DNA from: Cytophagaceae bacterium
GTDB lineage: Bacteria; Bacteroidota; Bacteroidia; Cytophagales; Spirosomataceae
DNA length: 13,695 nucleotides
Assembly (NCBI GenBank): GCA_947471105.1
Contig: CANIYB010000030.1
Location: forward strand, 1-13,695
Direction of reading: 5' to 3'
Position numbers and translations under genes: made by a program. Shown piece by piece: positions 6,873 to 13,695 of the stretch (positions within the stretch are counted from its first letter, which is position 1; the number at the start of each line of letters is the position of its first letter). Under the pieces are notes generated by a model. The model was not told where the DNA came from. It ran no database searches and saw only the letters and a list, made by a program, of their open reading frames with translations.

Positions 6873-8852
6873 ATGACAAAAATAGACGCCAAAATCCCTG
6901 ATGGAAATTTAGCCGAGAAATGGACCAAGTTCAAATCTAGTGTTCCGTTGGTCAATCCGTCCAACAAACGTAGCTTGGAAATCATTGTAGTGGGTTCCGG
7001 ACTTGCAGGTGCATCAGCCGCTGCTTCTTTAGCTGAATTAGGATATAAAGTAAAAGTATTTTGCTTTCAAGATTCCCCTCGACGGGCACACTCAATTGCC
7101 GCACAAGGAGGTATTAATGCAGCGAAAAACTATCAAAACGACGGTGATTCTGTTTACCGACTTTTTTATGATACCATTAAAGGAGGTGATTATAGAGCTC
7201 GCGAAGCCAATGTGCATCGCTTAGCTGAGGTTTCCGGAAGTATCATTGACCAATGTGTGGCTCAAGGCGTTCCCTTTGCACGTGAATATGGCGGTTTACT
7301 TTCAAACCGTTCCTTTGGGGGAACCCAAGTTCAAAGAACGTTTTATGCGGCGGGTCAAACAGGCCAACAATTATTACTAGGTGCATATTCAGCCTTGCAA
7401 CGCCAAGTGGGCATGGGTAATGTAGAATTATTTACGCGACATGAAATGCTGGATGTCGTAACGATCGACGGAAAAGCCCGTGGTATTATCGCCCGTGATT
7501 CTGTCAGCGGTGCCTTAGAAAGACATTTTGGGCATGCTGTTTTATTATGTACCGGTGGATATGGCAACGTGTTTTATTTGTCGACAAACGCCATGGGATC
7601 TAACGTGACCGCGGCATGGAAGGCACATAAAAAAGGAGCATTCTTTGCGAATCCTTGTTACACACAGATTCACCCTACTTGTATTCCCGTTTCTGGCGAT
7701 CACCAGTCGAAGTTGACCCTAATGTCCGAGTCATTGCGTAATGATGGCCGTATATGGGTTCCCAAAAAAGAAAACGATACCCGTAAGGCGAATGAAATAC
7801 CTGAGGAAGAAAGAGATTATTATTTAGAGCGTCGATATCCTGCTTTTGGAAATTTAGTTCCACGAGACATTGCATCGAGAGCCGCGAAGGAACGTTGCGA
7901 TGCAGGTTTTGGAGTAGGATCCTCTAAAATGGCCGTTTACTTGGATTATGCAGCAGCCATTATCCGCTATGGTAAAGGAGAAGCCAACAAACACAACATG
8001 CATAGCCCAACGGACGAAGAAATTCAATCCATGGGAAAAGCGGTTGTGAAAGAGAAATATGGCAACCTTTTTGATATGTACAAGCAGATCACTGGAGAAG
8101 ATCCATATGAAGTTCCCATGCGTATCTATCCTGCCGTTCACTATACCATGGGTGGACTTTGGGTTGATTATAATTTAATGACAACGGTTCCAGGTTTATA
8201 CGCGTTAGGAGAAGCTAATTTCTCAGATCATGGGGCTAACCGTTTAGGAGCTTCGGCATTGATGCAAGGATTAGCGGATGGTTATTTCGTGATTCCTTAT
8301 ACGATCGGTGCTTATTTAGCTGCTGAGATTCGTACTCCTTCTATGTCAACTGATTCGGAAGATTTTGTCAAAGCTGAAAAAGCTGTTCAAGATCGTTTAG
8401 AGACTTTGATGAACATCAAAGGTTCAAAGCCCGTCGATTATTTCCACAAACGTTTAGGTAAAATTATGTGGGATGAATGTGGAATGGCGAGAAGTGAGAA
8501 AGGCCTAAAAGCATCCATTAAAGAAATCCAAGCCCTTCAAAAGGAATTTTGGTCTGACGTTAAAATCCCAGGTGAAATAAATAATTTAAACCCTGAATTA
8601 GAAAAAGCTGGTCGCGTGGCCGACTTCCTTGAACTAGGGGAATTAATGTGTATTGACGCCTTGGACAGGAATGAAAGTTGTGGTGGCCACTTCCGATTAG
8701 AATACCAAACAGAAGATGGAGAAGCTTTACGAGATGACGATAAATACGCCTACGTAGCCGCTTGGGAATACGAAAAACAATCAAGTTTCAAACTTCATAA
8801 AGAAGAATTGAAATATGAAAATATCAAAATTGCACAAAGATCTTATAAATAA
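6873..8852 (+). CDS. sdhA: Succinate dehydrogenase / fumarate reductase flavoprotein subunit
   Basis: This 659-residue catalytic subunit oxidises succinate to fumarate, or does the reverse, on the cytoplasmic face of the membrane. The dinucleotide fold motif VVGSGLAGASAA lies at 39-50. RRAHSIAAQGG (70-80) places the covalently flavinylated histidine at His73. Active-site elements follow: HPT (267-269), RDIASRAAKE (331-340) with the catalytic arginine probably Arg336, HYTMGGLW (423-430), and the C-terminal FAD-binding stretch GEANFSDHGANRLGASAL (446-463). Length and motif spacing fit the Bacillus/Bacteroidota SdhA type, which pairs with a five-helix cytochrome b anchor. It lies between sdhC and sdhB with gaps of 19 and 9 bp, in one operon. 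Sequence alone cannot tell whether succinate oxidation or fumarate reduction dominates. Confidence 0.97.
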   Translation: MTKIDAKIPDGNLAEKWTKFKSSVPLVNPSNKRSLEIIVVGSGLAGASAAASLAELGYKVKVFCFQDSPRRAHSIAAQGGINAAKNYQNDGDSVYRLFYDTIKGGDYRAREANVHRLAEVSGSIIDQCVAQGVPFAREYGGLLSNRSFGGTQVQRTFYAAGQTGQQLLLGAYSALQRQVGMGNVELFTRHEMLDVVTIDGKARGIIARDSVSGALERHFGHAVLLCTGGYGNVFYLSTNAMGSNVTAAWKAHKKGAFFANPCYTQIHPTCIPVSGDHQSKLTLMSESLRNDGRIWVPKKENDTRKANEIPEEERDYYLERRYPAFGNLVPRDIASRAAKERCDAGFGVGSSKMAVYLDYAAAIIRYGKGEANKHNMHSPTDEEIQSMGKAVVKEKYGNLFDMYKQITGEDPYEVPMRIYPAVHYTMGGLWVDYNLMTTVPGLYALGEANFSDHGANRLGASALMQGLADGYFVIPYTIGAYLAAEIRTPSMSTDSEDFVKAEKAVQDRLETLMNIKGSKPVDYFHKRLGKIMWDECGMARSEKGLKASIKEIQALQKEFWSDVKIPGEINNLNPELEKAGRVADFLELGELMCIDALDRNESCGGHFRLEYQTEDGEALRDDDKYAYVAAWEYEKQSSFKLHKEELKYENIKIAQRSYK

Positions 8853-8861
8853 ATCGATACA

Positions 8862-9620
8862 ATGGAAGGAAATTTAAACCTGACACTCAAAATTTGGAGA
8901 CAAAAAAATACCCAAACGGCTGGTAAATTCGAAACCTACCAGGTGAGTGGTATTTCAACCGATATGTCATTTTTGGAAATGATTGACGTGTTAAATAACC
9001 GTTTGATCGAAGAGGGTGATGACCCGGTCGCTTTTGACCATGATTGCCGCGAAGGTATTTGTGGGATGTGTTCCATGTACATTAATGGTCGACCGCATGG
9101 ACCTAATCGTGGAGTGACTACGTGTCAGTTACACATGCGTTCATTTAAAGATGGAGAGACGATTACCGTGGAGCCTTGGAGAGCAAGTGCTTTTCCTGTT
9201 ATTAAGGATTTAGTCGTGAATAGATCTGCTTTTGATCGAATCATAGCTGCTGGCGGTTTTATTTCGGTTAATACAGGAAATGCACAAGATGCAAATAACC
9301 TACCGATCAATAAAGACAATGCAGATGACGCTTTTGCCGCAGCAGCTTGTATTGGTTGTGGGGCTTGTGTAGCTGCTTGTAAAAATGCCTCAGCGATGTT
9401 GTTTACCTCAGCTAAAATATCTCAATTAGCCTTATTACCTCAAGGACAAATTGAGGCTGCCACACGTGCGCAAGCGATGGTTGCCCAAATGGATGAAGAG
9501 GGTTTTGGTGCATGCTCAAATACGGGTGCATGTGAAGCAGAATGTCCAAAAGGCATTTCAATCGAAAATATAGCTCGAATGAACCGCGAATATTTCTCGG
9601 CTACTTTCAGCTCAAAATAA
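8862..9620 (+). CDS. sdhB: Succinate dehydrogenase iron-sulfur subunit
   Basis: This 252-residue protein carries electrons from SdhA to SdhC through three clusters. The N-terminal ferredoxin domain has CREGICGMC and a later TCQL, giving Cys62, Cys67, Cys70 and Cys88 for [2Fe-2S]. The C-terminal domain has CIGCGACVAAC (163-173), then Cys218, Cys224 and Cys228. By analogy with E. coli SdhB, Cys163/166/169/228 hold [4Fe-4S] and Cys173/218/224 hold [3Fe-4S]. All expected ligands are present. The start ATG is 9 bp after sdhA and gives a normal N-terminus. A strong terminator 13 bp after the stop closes the operon. Confidence 0.97.
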   Translation: MEGNLNLTLKIWRQKNTQTAGKFETYQVSGISTDMSFLEMIDVLNNRLIEEGDDPVAFDHDCREGICGMCSMYINGRPHGPNRGVTTCQLHMRSFKDGETITVEPWRASAFPVIKDLVVNRSAFDRIIAAGGFISVNTGNAQDANNLPINKDNADDAFAAAACIGCGACVAACKNASAMLFTSAKISQLALLPQGQIEAATRAQAMVAQMDEEGFGACSNTGACEAECPKGISIENIARMNREYFSATFSSK

Positions 9621-9633
9621 TATTCACCTAATG

Positions 9634-9662
9634 GCCCCTGAAACTTATTTCAGGGGCTTTTT
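9634..9662 (+). terminator. Intrinsic terminator after sdhB
   Basis: GCCCCTGAAA (9634-9643) pairs perfectly with TTTCAGGGGC (9648-9657) across a 4-nt loop, followed by five T (9658-9662). The next gene, tdk, begins only 6 bp beyond the T-run, so this hairpin also lies in the upstream region of tdk. Confidence 0.9.
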
Positions 9663-9668
9663 ACGCCC

Positions 9669-10253
9669 TTGTTTCTAGAACCCAATCACTCGAAATCAAC
9701 ACAAAAAACTAGCTCATCTGGCTGGATTGAGGTGATCTGTGGCTCGATGTTTTCGGGTAAGACAGAAGAACTTATTCGAAGACTTAGGAGGGCAAAAATA
9801 GCCCAATTGCAAGTTGAGATTTTTAAGCCCGCATCAGATACGCGTTATCATGATGAAGATATAGTTTCTCATAATCAAAATACCATTCGGTCCACCCCTG
9901 TTCACAGTGCAGTTGAAATTCTGTTGCTTGCTGGAGATTGCGATGTGATCGGATTAGATGAAGCACAATTTTTCGACCATAGCATTGTAGATGTTTGTAA
10001 TACATTGGCTAACCAAGGAAAAAGAGTCATCGCAGCTGGCTTAGATATGGATTTTAAAGGCCTGCCTTTTGGTCCGATGCCGGATTTAATGGCCATTGCC
10101 GAATATGTTACGAAAGTCCACGCCGTATGCGTTTCCTGTGGTGGGGTAGCCCAATATTCCTATCGAACGGCAGCCAATCAAGATACGGTCATGTTAGGGG
10201 AATCCGACACCTATGAAGCCCGTTGCCGCGCTTGCTTCCCTCTACAATCCTAA
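9669..10253 (+). CDS. tdk: Thymidine kinase (TTG start)
   Basis: This 194-residue type II thymidine kinase phosphorylates thymidine to dTMP with ATP for pyrimidine salvage. The P-loop GSMFSGKT is at 25-32, followed by EELIRRLRRAK. The DEAQ motif (97-100) carries the catalytic Glu98. GLPFG (131-135) lies in the region that orders over the substrate. Cys154, Cys157, Cys186 and Cys189 form the zinc site. No in-frame ATG or GTG exists between the preceding in-frame stop (9639-9641) and the region just before the P-loop. TTG at 9669 gives an N-terminus starting MFLE and a GWIEVICGSMFSGKT block resembling other Bacteroidota Tdk proteins as I recall them. GTG at codon 22 would leave almost nothing before the P-loop. 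The start is only 6 bp after the sdhB terminator, and I see no good promoter between them. The next gene follows after 3 bp. Confidence 0.93.
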   Translation: MFLEPNHSKSTQKTSSSGWIEVICGSMFSGKTEELIRRLRRAKIAQLQVEIFKPASDTRYHDEDIVSHNQNTIRSTPVHSAVEILLLAGDCDVIGLDEAQFFDHSIVDVCNTLANQGKRVIAAGLDMDFKGLPFGPMPDLMAIAEYVTKVHAVCVSCGGVAQYSYRTAANQDTVMLGESDTYEARCRACFPLQS

Positions 10254-10256
10254 ATT

Positions 10257-10724
10257 ATGCCCAAAGATCCTTCCTATAAAAAAGTATTTCAAAAAATTAT
10301 CGCTAAAAAGCCCAAGGACTTAGATAAGCAATTTGGGGAGGCACATGAGGAAGTTTTTGAACAAATGGATTGTTTGACTTGCGGAAATTGTTGCAAAACA
10401 ACCAGCCCCATGTGGAATGAAACAGATATTCAGCGAGTAGCCCATTTGTTTAAAATGAAGGTTTCCGCTTTTTTAGATACTTATCTCGTTCAAGACTCCG
10501 ACGGAGATTGGGTGTATCCCGCGGCACCTTGCCCTTTTTTGACGGCCGAAGATAATACCTGTCAGATTTATGATCATCGACCGAAAGCATGTAAGGAATA
10601 CCCGCATACGAACCGAAAAAATATGATGGGGATCATGCAACTAACAGCCAAAAACGTTCTTATCTGCCCTGCTGTAGGCCAAATAATGGAAAAATTAGAA
10701 CAAGTTTACTTGAGCTCAAAATAG
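10257..10724 (+). CDS. YkgJ-family cysteine-cluster protein
   Basis: This 155-residue protein belongs to the YkgJ (COG0727-like) family of putative zinc- or iron-chelating proteins. The cluster CLTCGNCC gives Cys39, Cys42, Cys45 and Cys46. It is followed by PCPFL (Cys92), TCQIYDHRPKACKEYP (Cys102 and Cys112) and ICPAV (Cys137), the usual eight-cysteine layout. The metal and the function of the family are not established; metal binding is inferred from the cysteines. No signal peptide is seen, so it is probably cytoplasmic. The ATG lies 3 bp after the tdk stop, which suggests co-transcription and possibly coupled translation. Nothing in the context links it to thymidine metabolism. Confidence 0.87.
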   Translation: MPKDPSYKKVFQKIIAKKPKDLDKQFGEAHEEVFEQMDCLTCGNCCKTTSPMWNETDIQRVAHLFKMKVSAFLDTYLVQDSDGDWVYPAAPCPFLTAEDNTCQIYDHRPKACKEYPHTNRKNMMGIMQLTAKNVLICPAVGQIMEKLEQVYLSSK

Positions 10725-10782
10725 AATTTGAAATTCACGTCAAAATTGAGGAAATTCGTATATTCATAAAAATTAGAATTCA

Positions 10783-11700
10783 ATGCCAGCAACTGAATAC
10801 CTTGGAATCGATGTCGGTGGAACCGGAGTTAAAATGGGAATTGTACATGCCGATACGGGCCAAATAAACAATTTCCAAAGTTACGATACCGCTACATGGC
10901 GCGAATCAAACCATTTTTTAGATCGATTAGCGGATGCGATTGCTTTGCATTTGTACCAACATAAAAATGTTCAAAAAGTGGGCATAGGCCTTCCTGGAAT
11001 TTTAACCAAAGACAGAAGAACCTTAATTGAAATTACGGCCATCCCTGAAATTGACGGATCTCCTATGATTGATATGTTGGAAAAGCGCTTTCCTGAACAT
11101 ACTTTTTTCATGGAAAATGATGCCAATGCTGCGGCATTAGGTGAATTTTATTTCTCTCCGGAAAAATCAAGCATGCCTGAAGATTTTGTATTCATCACGT
11201 TAGGCACTGGCGTGGGTGGTGCGGCGGTCATCGACCGGAAAATATTTTTAGGTGGAGATGGAAACGCCATGGAACCAGGACATGTGCCGTCCAAAAATGG
11301 CAAAGTATTGGAAAGAAATGTAGGCAAAAAAGAATTACTTCAAATGGCCAACCAAATGAGGGCTGAATATAAGGGAGAAACAAGTTTGCCAAGTGATGGA
11401 ACTATCTCAACAACCGCATTAGTCGTTGCCGCTGAAGAAGGTGATGCATTAGCTCAAGCCATTTGGGATGAAGTGGGAACTCTATTAGGGGATATGCTTG
11501 TCTCACTCATTCGCATCTTGGACATTAAAAATATATTTATTGGCGGTGGTTTATCCGCATCCTTTGATTTTATTGTTCCAAGTATGGAAAAACAATTGAA
11601 TTATTGGCTTACTCCTGCCTACCTAGAAAAATTGACTATAAAAAAAGCATTATTAGGAAATGATGCGGGATTATTAGGTGCAGCTTCCCTGTGTTTTTAA
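10783..11700 (+). CDS. ROK-family sugar kinase (probable glucokinase)
   Basis: This 305-residue protein belongs to the ROK (repressor, ORF, kinase) family. The phosphate-binding loop IDVGGTGVKMG is at 9-19. GIGLPGIL (67-74) is the adjoining conserved strand and loop. ENDANAAALGE (111-121) holds the catalytic base Asp113. LGTGVGGAAV (140-149) is the second phosphate loop, and EPGH (164-167) is the sugar-binding region. The CxCGxxGCxE zinc motif that normally follows EPGH/EIGH in ROK kinases is absent; the sequence goes from GHVPSKNGK to LERNVGKKELL. No DNA-binding domain is present, so it is an enzyme rather than a repressor. Glucose with ATP or polyphosphate is the likeliest pair, but N-acetylated sugars cannot be excluded. 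It follows the YkgJ gene by 58 bp with no terminator and no convincing promoter, so it may share that transcript. Confidence 0.85.
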   Translation: MPATEYLGIDVGGTGVKMGIVHADTGQINNFQSYDTATWRESNHFLDRLADAIALHLYQHKNVQKVGIGLPGILTKDRRTLIEITAIPEIDGSPMIDMLEKRFPEHTFFMENDANAAALGEFYFSPEKSSMPEDFVFITLGTGVGGAAVIDRKIFLGGDGNAMEPGHVPSKNGKVLERNVGKKELLQMANQMRAEYKGETSLPSDGTISTTALVVAAEEGDALAQAIWDEVGTLLGDMLVSLIRILDIKNIFIGGGLSASFDFIVPSMEKQLNYWLTPAYLEKLTIKKALLGNDAGLLGAASLCF

Positions 11701-11799
11701 GAAAAAATAGGCGTAAAATTGATTATTTCGAAAATTTAAACTTCAAGAGTTCTATTATTTATATATATTATTTATAAAATCATATTTAGAATAAAATTG

Positions 11800-11831
11800 T
11801 TTGATAATTCAATTAAAAATTCTAATATTTG
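11800..11831 (+). promoter_or_regulatory. acpP promoter
   Basis: TTTG (11800-11803) is followed after 19 bases by TAATATTTG (11823-11831), a -7 box with one extra base relative to TAnnTTTG. Transcription would start near 11836-11840, giving a ~25-nt leader. The -33 region TGTTTGATAATT (11798-11809) is identical over 12 bases to that of the tRNA-Gln promoter. A very AT-rich stretch (about 11755-11799) lies upstream and could act as an UP-like element. The 163-bp gap between the ROK gene and acpP holds nothing else I can support. Confidence 0.65.
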
Positions 11832-11863
11832 CAACGTTTTTCAACCCCAAAATTTTTAATAAA

Positions 11864-12097
11864 ATGTCAGATATTGCAGAAAAAGTAAAAAGCATCATCG
11901 TAGAGAAATTAGGTGTAGAGGCTTCAGAGGTTACTCCGGAAGCATCTTTCACAAATGATTTAGGAGCTGACTCCTTAGATACGGTTGAATTGATCATGGA
12001 ATTTGAAAAAGAATTTAGTGTATCTATTCCAGATGACCAAGCTGAAAATATCCAAACAGTAGGTCAAGCGATTGCCTATTTGGAAAACGCGAAGTAA
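11864..12097 (+). CDS. acpP: Acyl carrier protein
   Basis: This 77-residue acidic acyl carrier protein carries the growing fatty acid chain on a phosphopantetheine arm attached to Ser37 in the DLGADSLDTVEL motif (32-43). It starts MSDIAEKVKS, the usual AcpP N-terminus. An upstream in-frame extension to TTG at 11801 is open but would run through the predicted promoter and -7 box, and no AcpP needs it, so ATG 11864 is chosen. It is followed by fabF, then rnc, the common Bacteroidota order. A strong hairpin with a T-run sits between acpP and fabF and probably lets this abundant protein be made largely from a short transcript of its own. Confidence 0.97.
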   Translation: MSDIAEKVKSIIVEKLGVEASEVTPEASFTNDLGADSLDTVELIMEFEKEFSVSIPDDQAENIQTVGQAIAYLENAK

Positions 12098-12119
12098 TCG
12101 AATCAAGATAATTAAATAT

Positions 12120-12190
12120 GTCAATTAGTACTAGGCAAGGAATGAGGGATTTATCCAACATGATTTCTAGGACTAATTGACTTTTTTTTT
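12120..12190 (+). terminator. Long hairpin with T-run between acpP and fabF (terminator or attenuator)
   Basis: Arm 12120-12134 (GTCAATTAGTACTAG) pairs with arm 12167-12181 (CTAGGACTAATTGAC) at 14 of 15 positions. A 32-nt loop contains a small GGAT-TT-ATCC hairpin. Nine T follow (12182-12190). It has the form of an intrinsic terminator with an unusually large loop. It ends 21 bp before the fabF ATG, so fabF expression would need readthrough, because no separate promoter is visible in the gap. Confidence 0.75.
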
Positions 12191-12211
12191 GAACGATTTA
12201 AAAAAAATCAC

Positions 12212-13459
12212 ATGGAATTAAAACGAGTTGTAGTCACGGGGCTAGGTGCCCTTACTCCCATAGGAAATACCGTTGGCGACTTTTGGGATGGTTTATCTAC
12301 AGGTAAAAATGGATGTGGTCCCATTACTAAATTTGACGCCGAAAAATTCAGAACTCGTTTCGCGTGTGAATTAAAAGATTTTAAGGTTGAAGATTATATC
12401 AATCCGAAAGAGGCTCGTAAAATGGATCCATTTACCCAATATGCAGTGGTGGCAGCAGATGAGGCTATTGCTGATGCGGGTTTTGATATGGAGACCTTGA
12501 ATAAAAATAAGGTTGGCGTCATTTGGGGTTCTGGTATAGGTGGATTAAAGACATTTGAGGACGAAATGATTTATTTTGGCCAAGGAGATGGAACACCTAA
12601 AATCAATCCCTTTTTTATTCCTAAAATGATTGCTGATTCGAGTTCAGGACAAATCTCCATTCGTAATGGATTTAGAGGTCCTAATTATGTGACCGTTTCA
12701 GCATGCTCGTCGGCAAATAATGCCATTATCGACGCATTCAATTATATTCGAACAGGTAGAATACATGTGTGTGTAACAGGTGGTTCAGAAGCGCCGGTGA
12801 CCATCGCCTCGGTGGGTGGTTTTACAGCTATGCACGCGATGTCAACTCGAAACGATGATCCTGCCACTGCTTCTCGTCCATATGATGTAGACCGTGATGG
12901 TTTTGTTGTAGGAGAAGGTGCAGGGGCTTTAATTTTAGAAGAGTATGAACATGCAAAAGCAAGAGGTGCCAAAATATACGCCGAATTAATTGGCGGCGGT
13001 TTCTCTTCCGATGCGCATCACATCACTGCTCCACATCCAGAAGGCTATGGGGCTTTATTGTCCATGCTTGACGCATTAGAAGATGCAGGAATTAAACCCG
13101 AAGAAGTAGACTATATCAATACCCACGGAACATCAACTCCCATTGGAGATCCGCAAGAGATTAAAGCGATCATCGATTGTTTTGGTGAGCATGCTTATAA
13201 GATGTCTATCTCATCAACCAAATCCATGACGGGACATTTGTTGGGTGGTGCTGGTGCTGTAGAAGCCGTGGCATCTGTGTTAGCTATCCAACATCAATTT
13301 GTACCACCTACAATCAATGTTTTCAATAGAGACCCAGAAATAGACCAGCGAATCGATTTAACGGAAAATAAAGGGAAGTCAAAAAATATTGATATTGCTT
13401 TAAGTAATGGATTTGGATTTGGAGGCCATAACGCTACCGTCATTTTTAGAAAAATATAA
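12212..13459 (+). CDS. fabF: Beta-ketoacyl-ACP synthase II
   Basis: This 415-residue condensing enzyme elongates acyl-ACP with malonyl-ACP in type II fatty acid synthesis. The thiolase-fold active site is complete: nucleophile Cys165 in TVSACSSANN (161-170), His305 in NTHGTSTPIGDP, Lys337 in STKSMTGH, and His342 in the same stretch. GFGFGGHN (400-407) near the C-terminus forms the gatekeeper loop. Length and motif spacing match FabF rather than FabB or FabH. The ATG is preceded by an A-rich tract, not a Shine-Dalgarno sequence. The acpP-fabF hairpin lies just upstream, and rnc begins 3 bp after the stop, so fabF and rnc are almost surely co-transcribed. Confidence 0.97.
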   Translation: MELKRVVVTGLGALTPIGNTVGDFWDGLSTGKNGCGPITKFDAEKFRTRFACELKDFKVEDYINPKEARKMDPFTQYAVVAADEAIADAGFDMETLNKNKVGVIWGSGIGGLKTFEDEMIYFGQGDGTPKINPFFIPKMIADSSSGQISIRNGFRGPNYVTVSACSSANNAIIDAFNYIRTGRIHVCVTGGSEAPVTIASVGGFTAMHAMSTRNDDPATASRPYDVDRDGFVVGEGAGALILEEYEHAKARGAKIYAELIGGGFSSDAHHITAPHPEGYGALLSMLDALEDAGIKPEEVDYINTHGTSTPIGDPQEIKAIIDCFGEHAYKMSISSTKSMTGHLLGGAGAVEAVASVLAIQHQFVPPTINVFNRDPEIDQRIDLTENKGKSKNIDIALSNGFGFGGHNATVIFRKI

Positions 13460-13462
13460 TTC

Positions 13463-13695
13463 ATGCCCCTGAAAACTCTTTTAAGTTGGATTAAGCCAAA
13501 TACCAAAGACCTAAGAGAGAAATTTCTAAAAAAATCAGTGACTCATTTAATAGGCTCAACACCTAATAATTTAAATTTATACCGATTAGCATTTTTACAT
13601 GCATCGGCATCCAAAGATAGCGTCGCTAAAACATACAAAGAGTCCAACGAAAGACTCGAATTCCTAGGCGACTCCGTATTAGGAATGATAACTGC
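13463..13695 (+). CDS. rnc: Ribonuclease III, N-terminal part (3' truncated)
   Basis: The frame opens with ATG at 13463 and runs off the right edge after 77 codons. The signature NERLEFLGDSVLG (62-74) is that of the RNase III catalytic domain. Glu63, Glu66 and Asp70 match, by spacing, the metal-binding residues Glu38, Glu41 and Asp45 of the E. coli enzyme. The region before it (YRLAFLHASAS) is the usual start of the nuclease domain, after an N-terminal extension of about 25-35 residues that is longer than in E. coli. RNase III cuts double-stranded RNA in rRNA precursors and some mRNAs. The gene follows fabF by 3 bp, the standard neighbourhood in Bacteroidota. The double-stranded RNA-binding domain lies outside the window. 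Confidence 0.95.
   Translation, partial: MPLKTLLSWIKPNTKDLREKFLKKSVTHLIGSTPNNLNLYRLAFLHASASKDSVAKTYKESNERLEFLGDSVLGMIT

Noticed and set aside
7854..8141. 95-codon minus-strand frame inside sdhA
   Set aside because: It lies fully within a strongly conserved gene in another frame and shows no family motif.
10724..10782. Promoter for the ROK kinase in the gap after the YkgJ gene
   Set aside because: The GAATTT-G-AAATTC symmetry and a TATATTCA string are present, but no TTG/-7 pair has acceptable spacing, so co-transcription is the simpler reading.
11801..11863. N-terminal extension of acpP starting at a TTG codon
   Set aside because: The extension runs through the predicted -33/-7 promoter, adds a hydrophobic stretch foreign to acyl carrier proteins, and the normal MSDIAEKVKS start is at 11864.
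12742..12972. 76-codon minus-strand frame inside fabF
   Set aside because: It is a shadow of the fabF reading frame and has no independent support.
1..13695. Mobile element, CRISPR array, toxin-antitoxin or other defence system
   Set aside because: I saw no transposase, integrase, spaced direct repeats or defence-gene motifs. Gene content and order are ordinary chromosomal Bacteroidota.

Overview
The window comes from an AT-rich genome of the phylum Bacteroidota. Three things point there. Two proteins carry type IX secretion (T9SS) C-terminal sorting domains, one type A and one type B. The promoters have the Bacteroidota form, TTTG, about 20 nt, then TAnnTTTG. Start codons lack Shine-Dalgarno sequences, and the gene sets sdhC-sdhA-sdhB and acpP-fabF-rnc are arranged as is usual in the phylum. 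I lean towards Cytophagia or a related class, but the sequence does not fix the order or genus. Nearly everything is core chromosome. I see no mobile element, CRISPR array, phage gene or defence system.

Layout. Positions 1-497 hold the end of a secreted T9SS cargo gene, closed by a hairpin terminator that also serves the opposing tRNA-Gln. fabD (minus) lies upstream of that tRNA. Divergent from fabD is a lipoprotein with an SGNH/sialate-O-acetylesterase-like domain. It overlaps tail-to-tail with a two-gene minus-strand unit: a 942-aa T9SS type B cargo and a small DCC-family thiol protein. From 6077 the plus strand carries the sdhCAB operon (respiratory complex II), with a clear promoter set among several inverted repeats and a terminator at its end. 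Next comes tdk, with a TTG start, then a YkgJ-type cysteine-cluster gene and a ROK sugar kinase, which look co-transcribed. The right end is acpP, a strong hairpin plus T-run, fabF, and the start of rnc.

How the genes fit together. FabD, AcpP and FabF are three successive parts of type II fatty acid synthesis: malonyl loading, carrier and chain elongation. SdhCAB links the TCA cycle to the menaquinone pool. Tdk salvages thymidine, and the ROK kinase probably phosphorylates glucose or a related sugar. The two T9SS cargoes and the esterase-like lipoprotein belong to the cell envelope or exterior.

I found no clear undescribed system. The best second looks are regulatory: a 10-bp perfect inverted repeat over the sdh -7 box, a long hairpin between acpP and fabF coincident with a 20-codon mini-ORF, and a terminator only 6 bp ahead of the TTG start of tdk.
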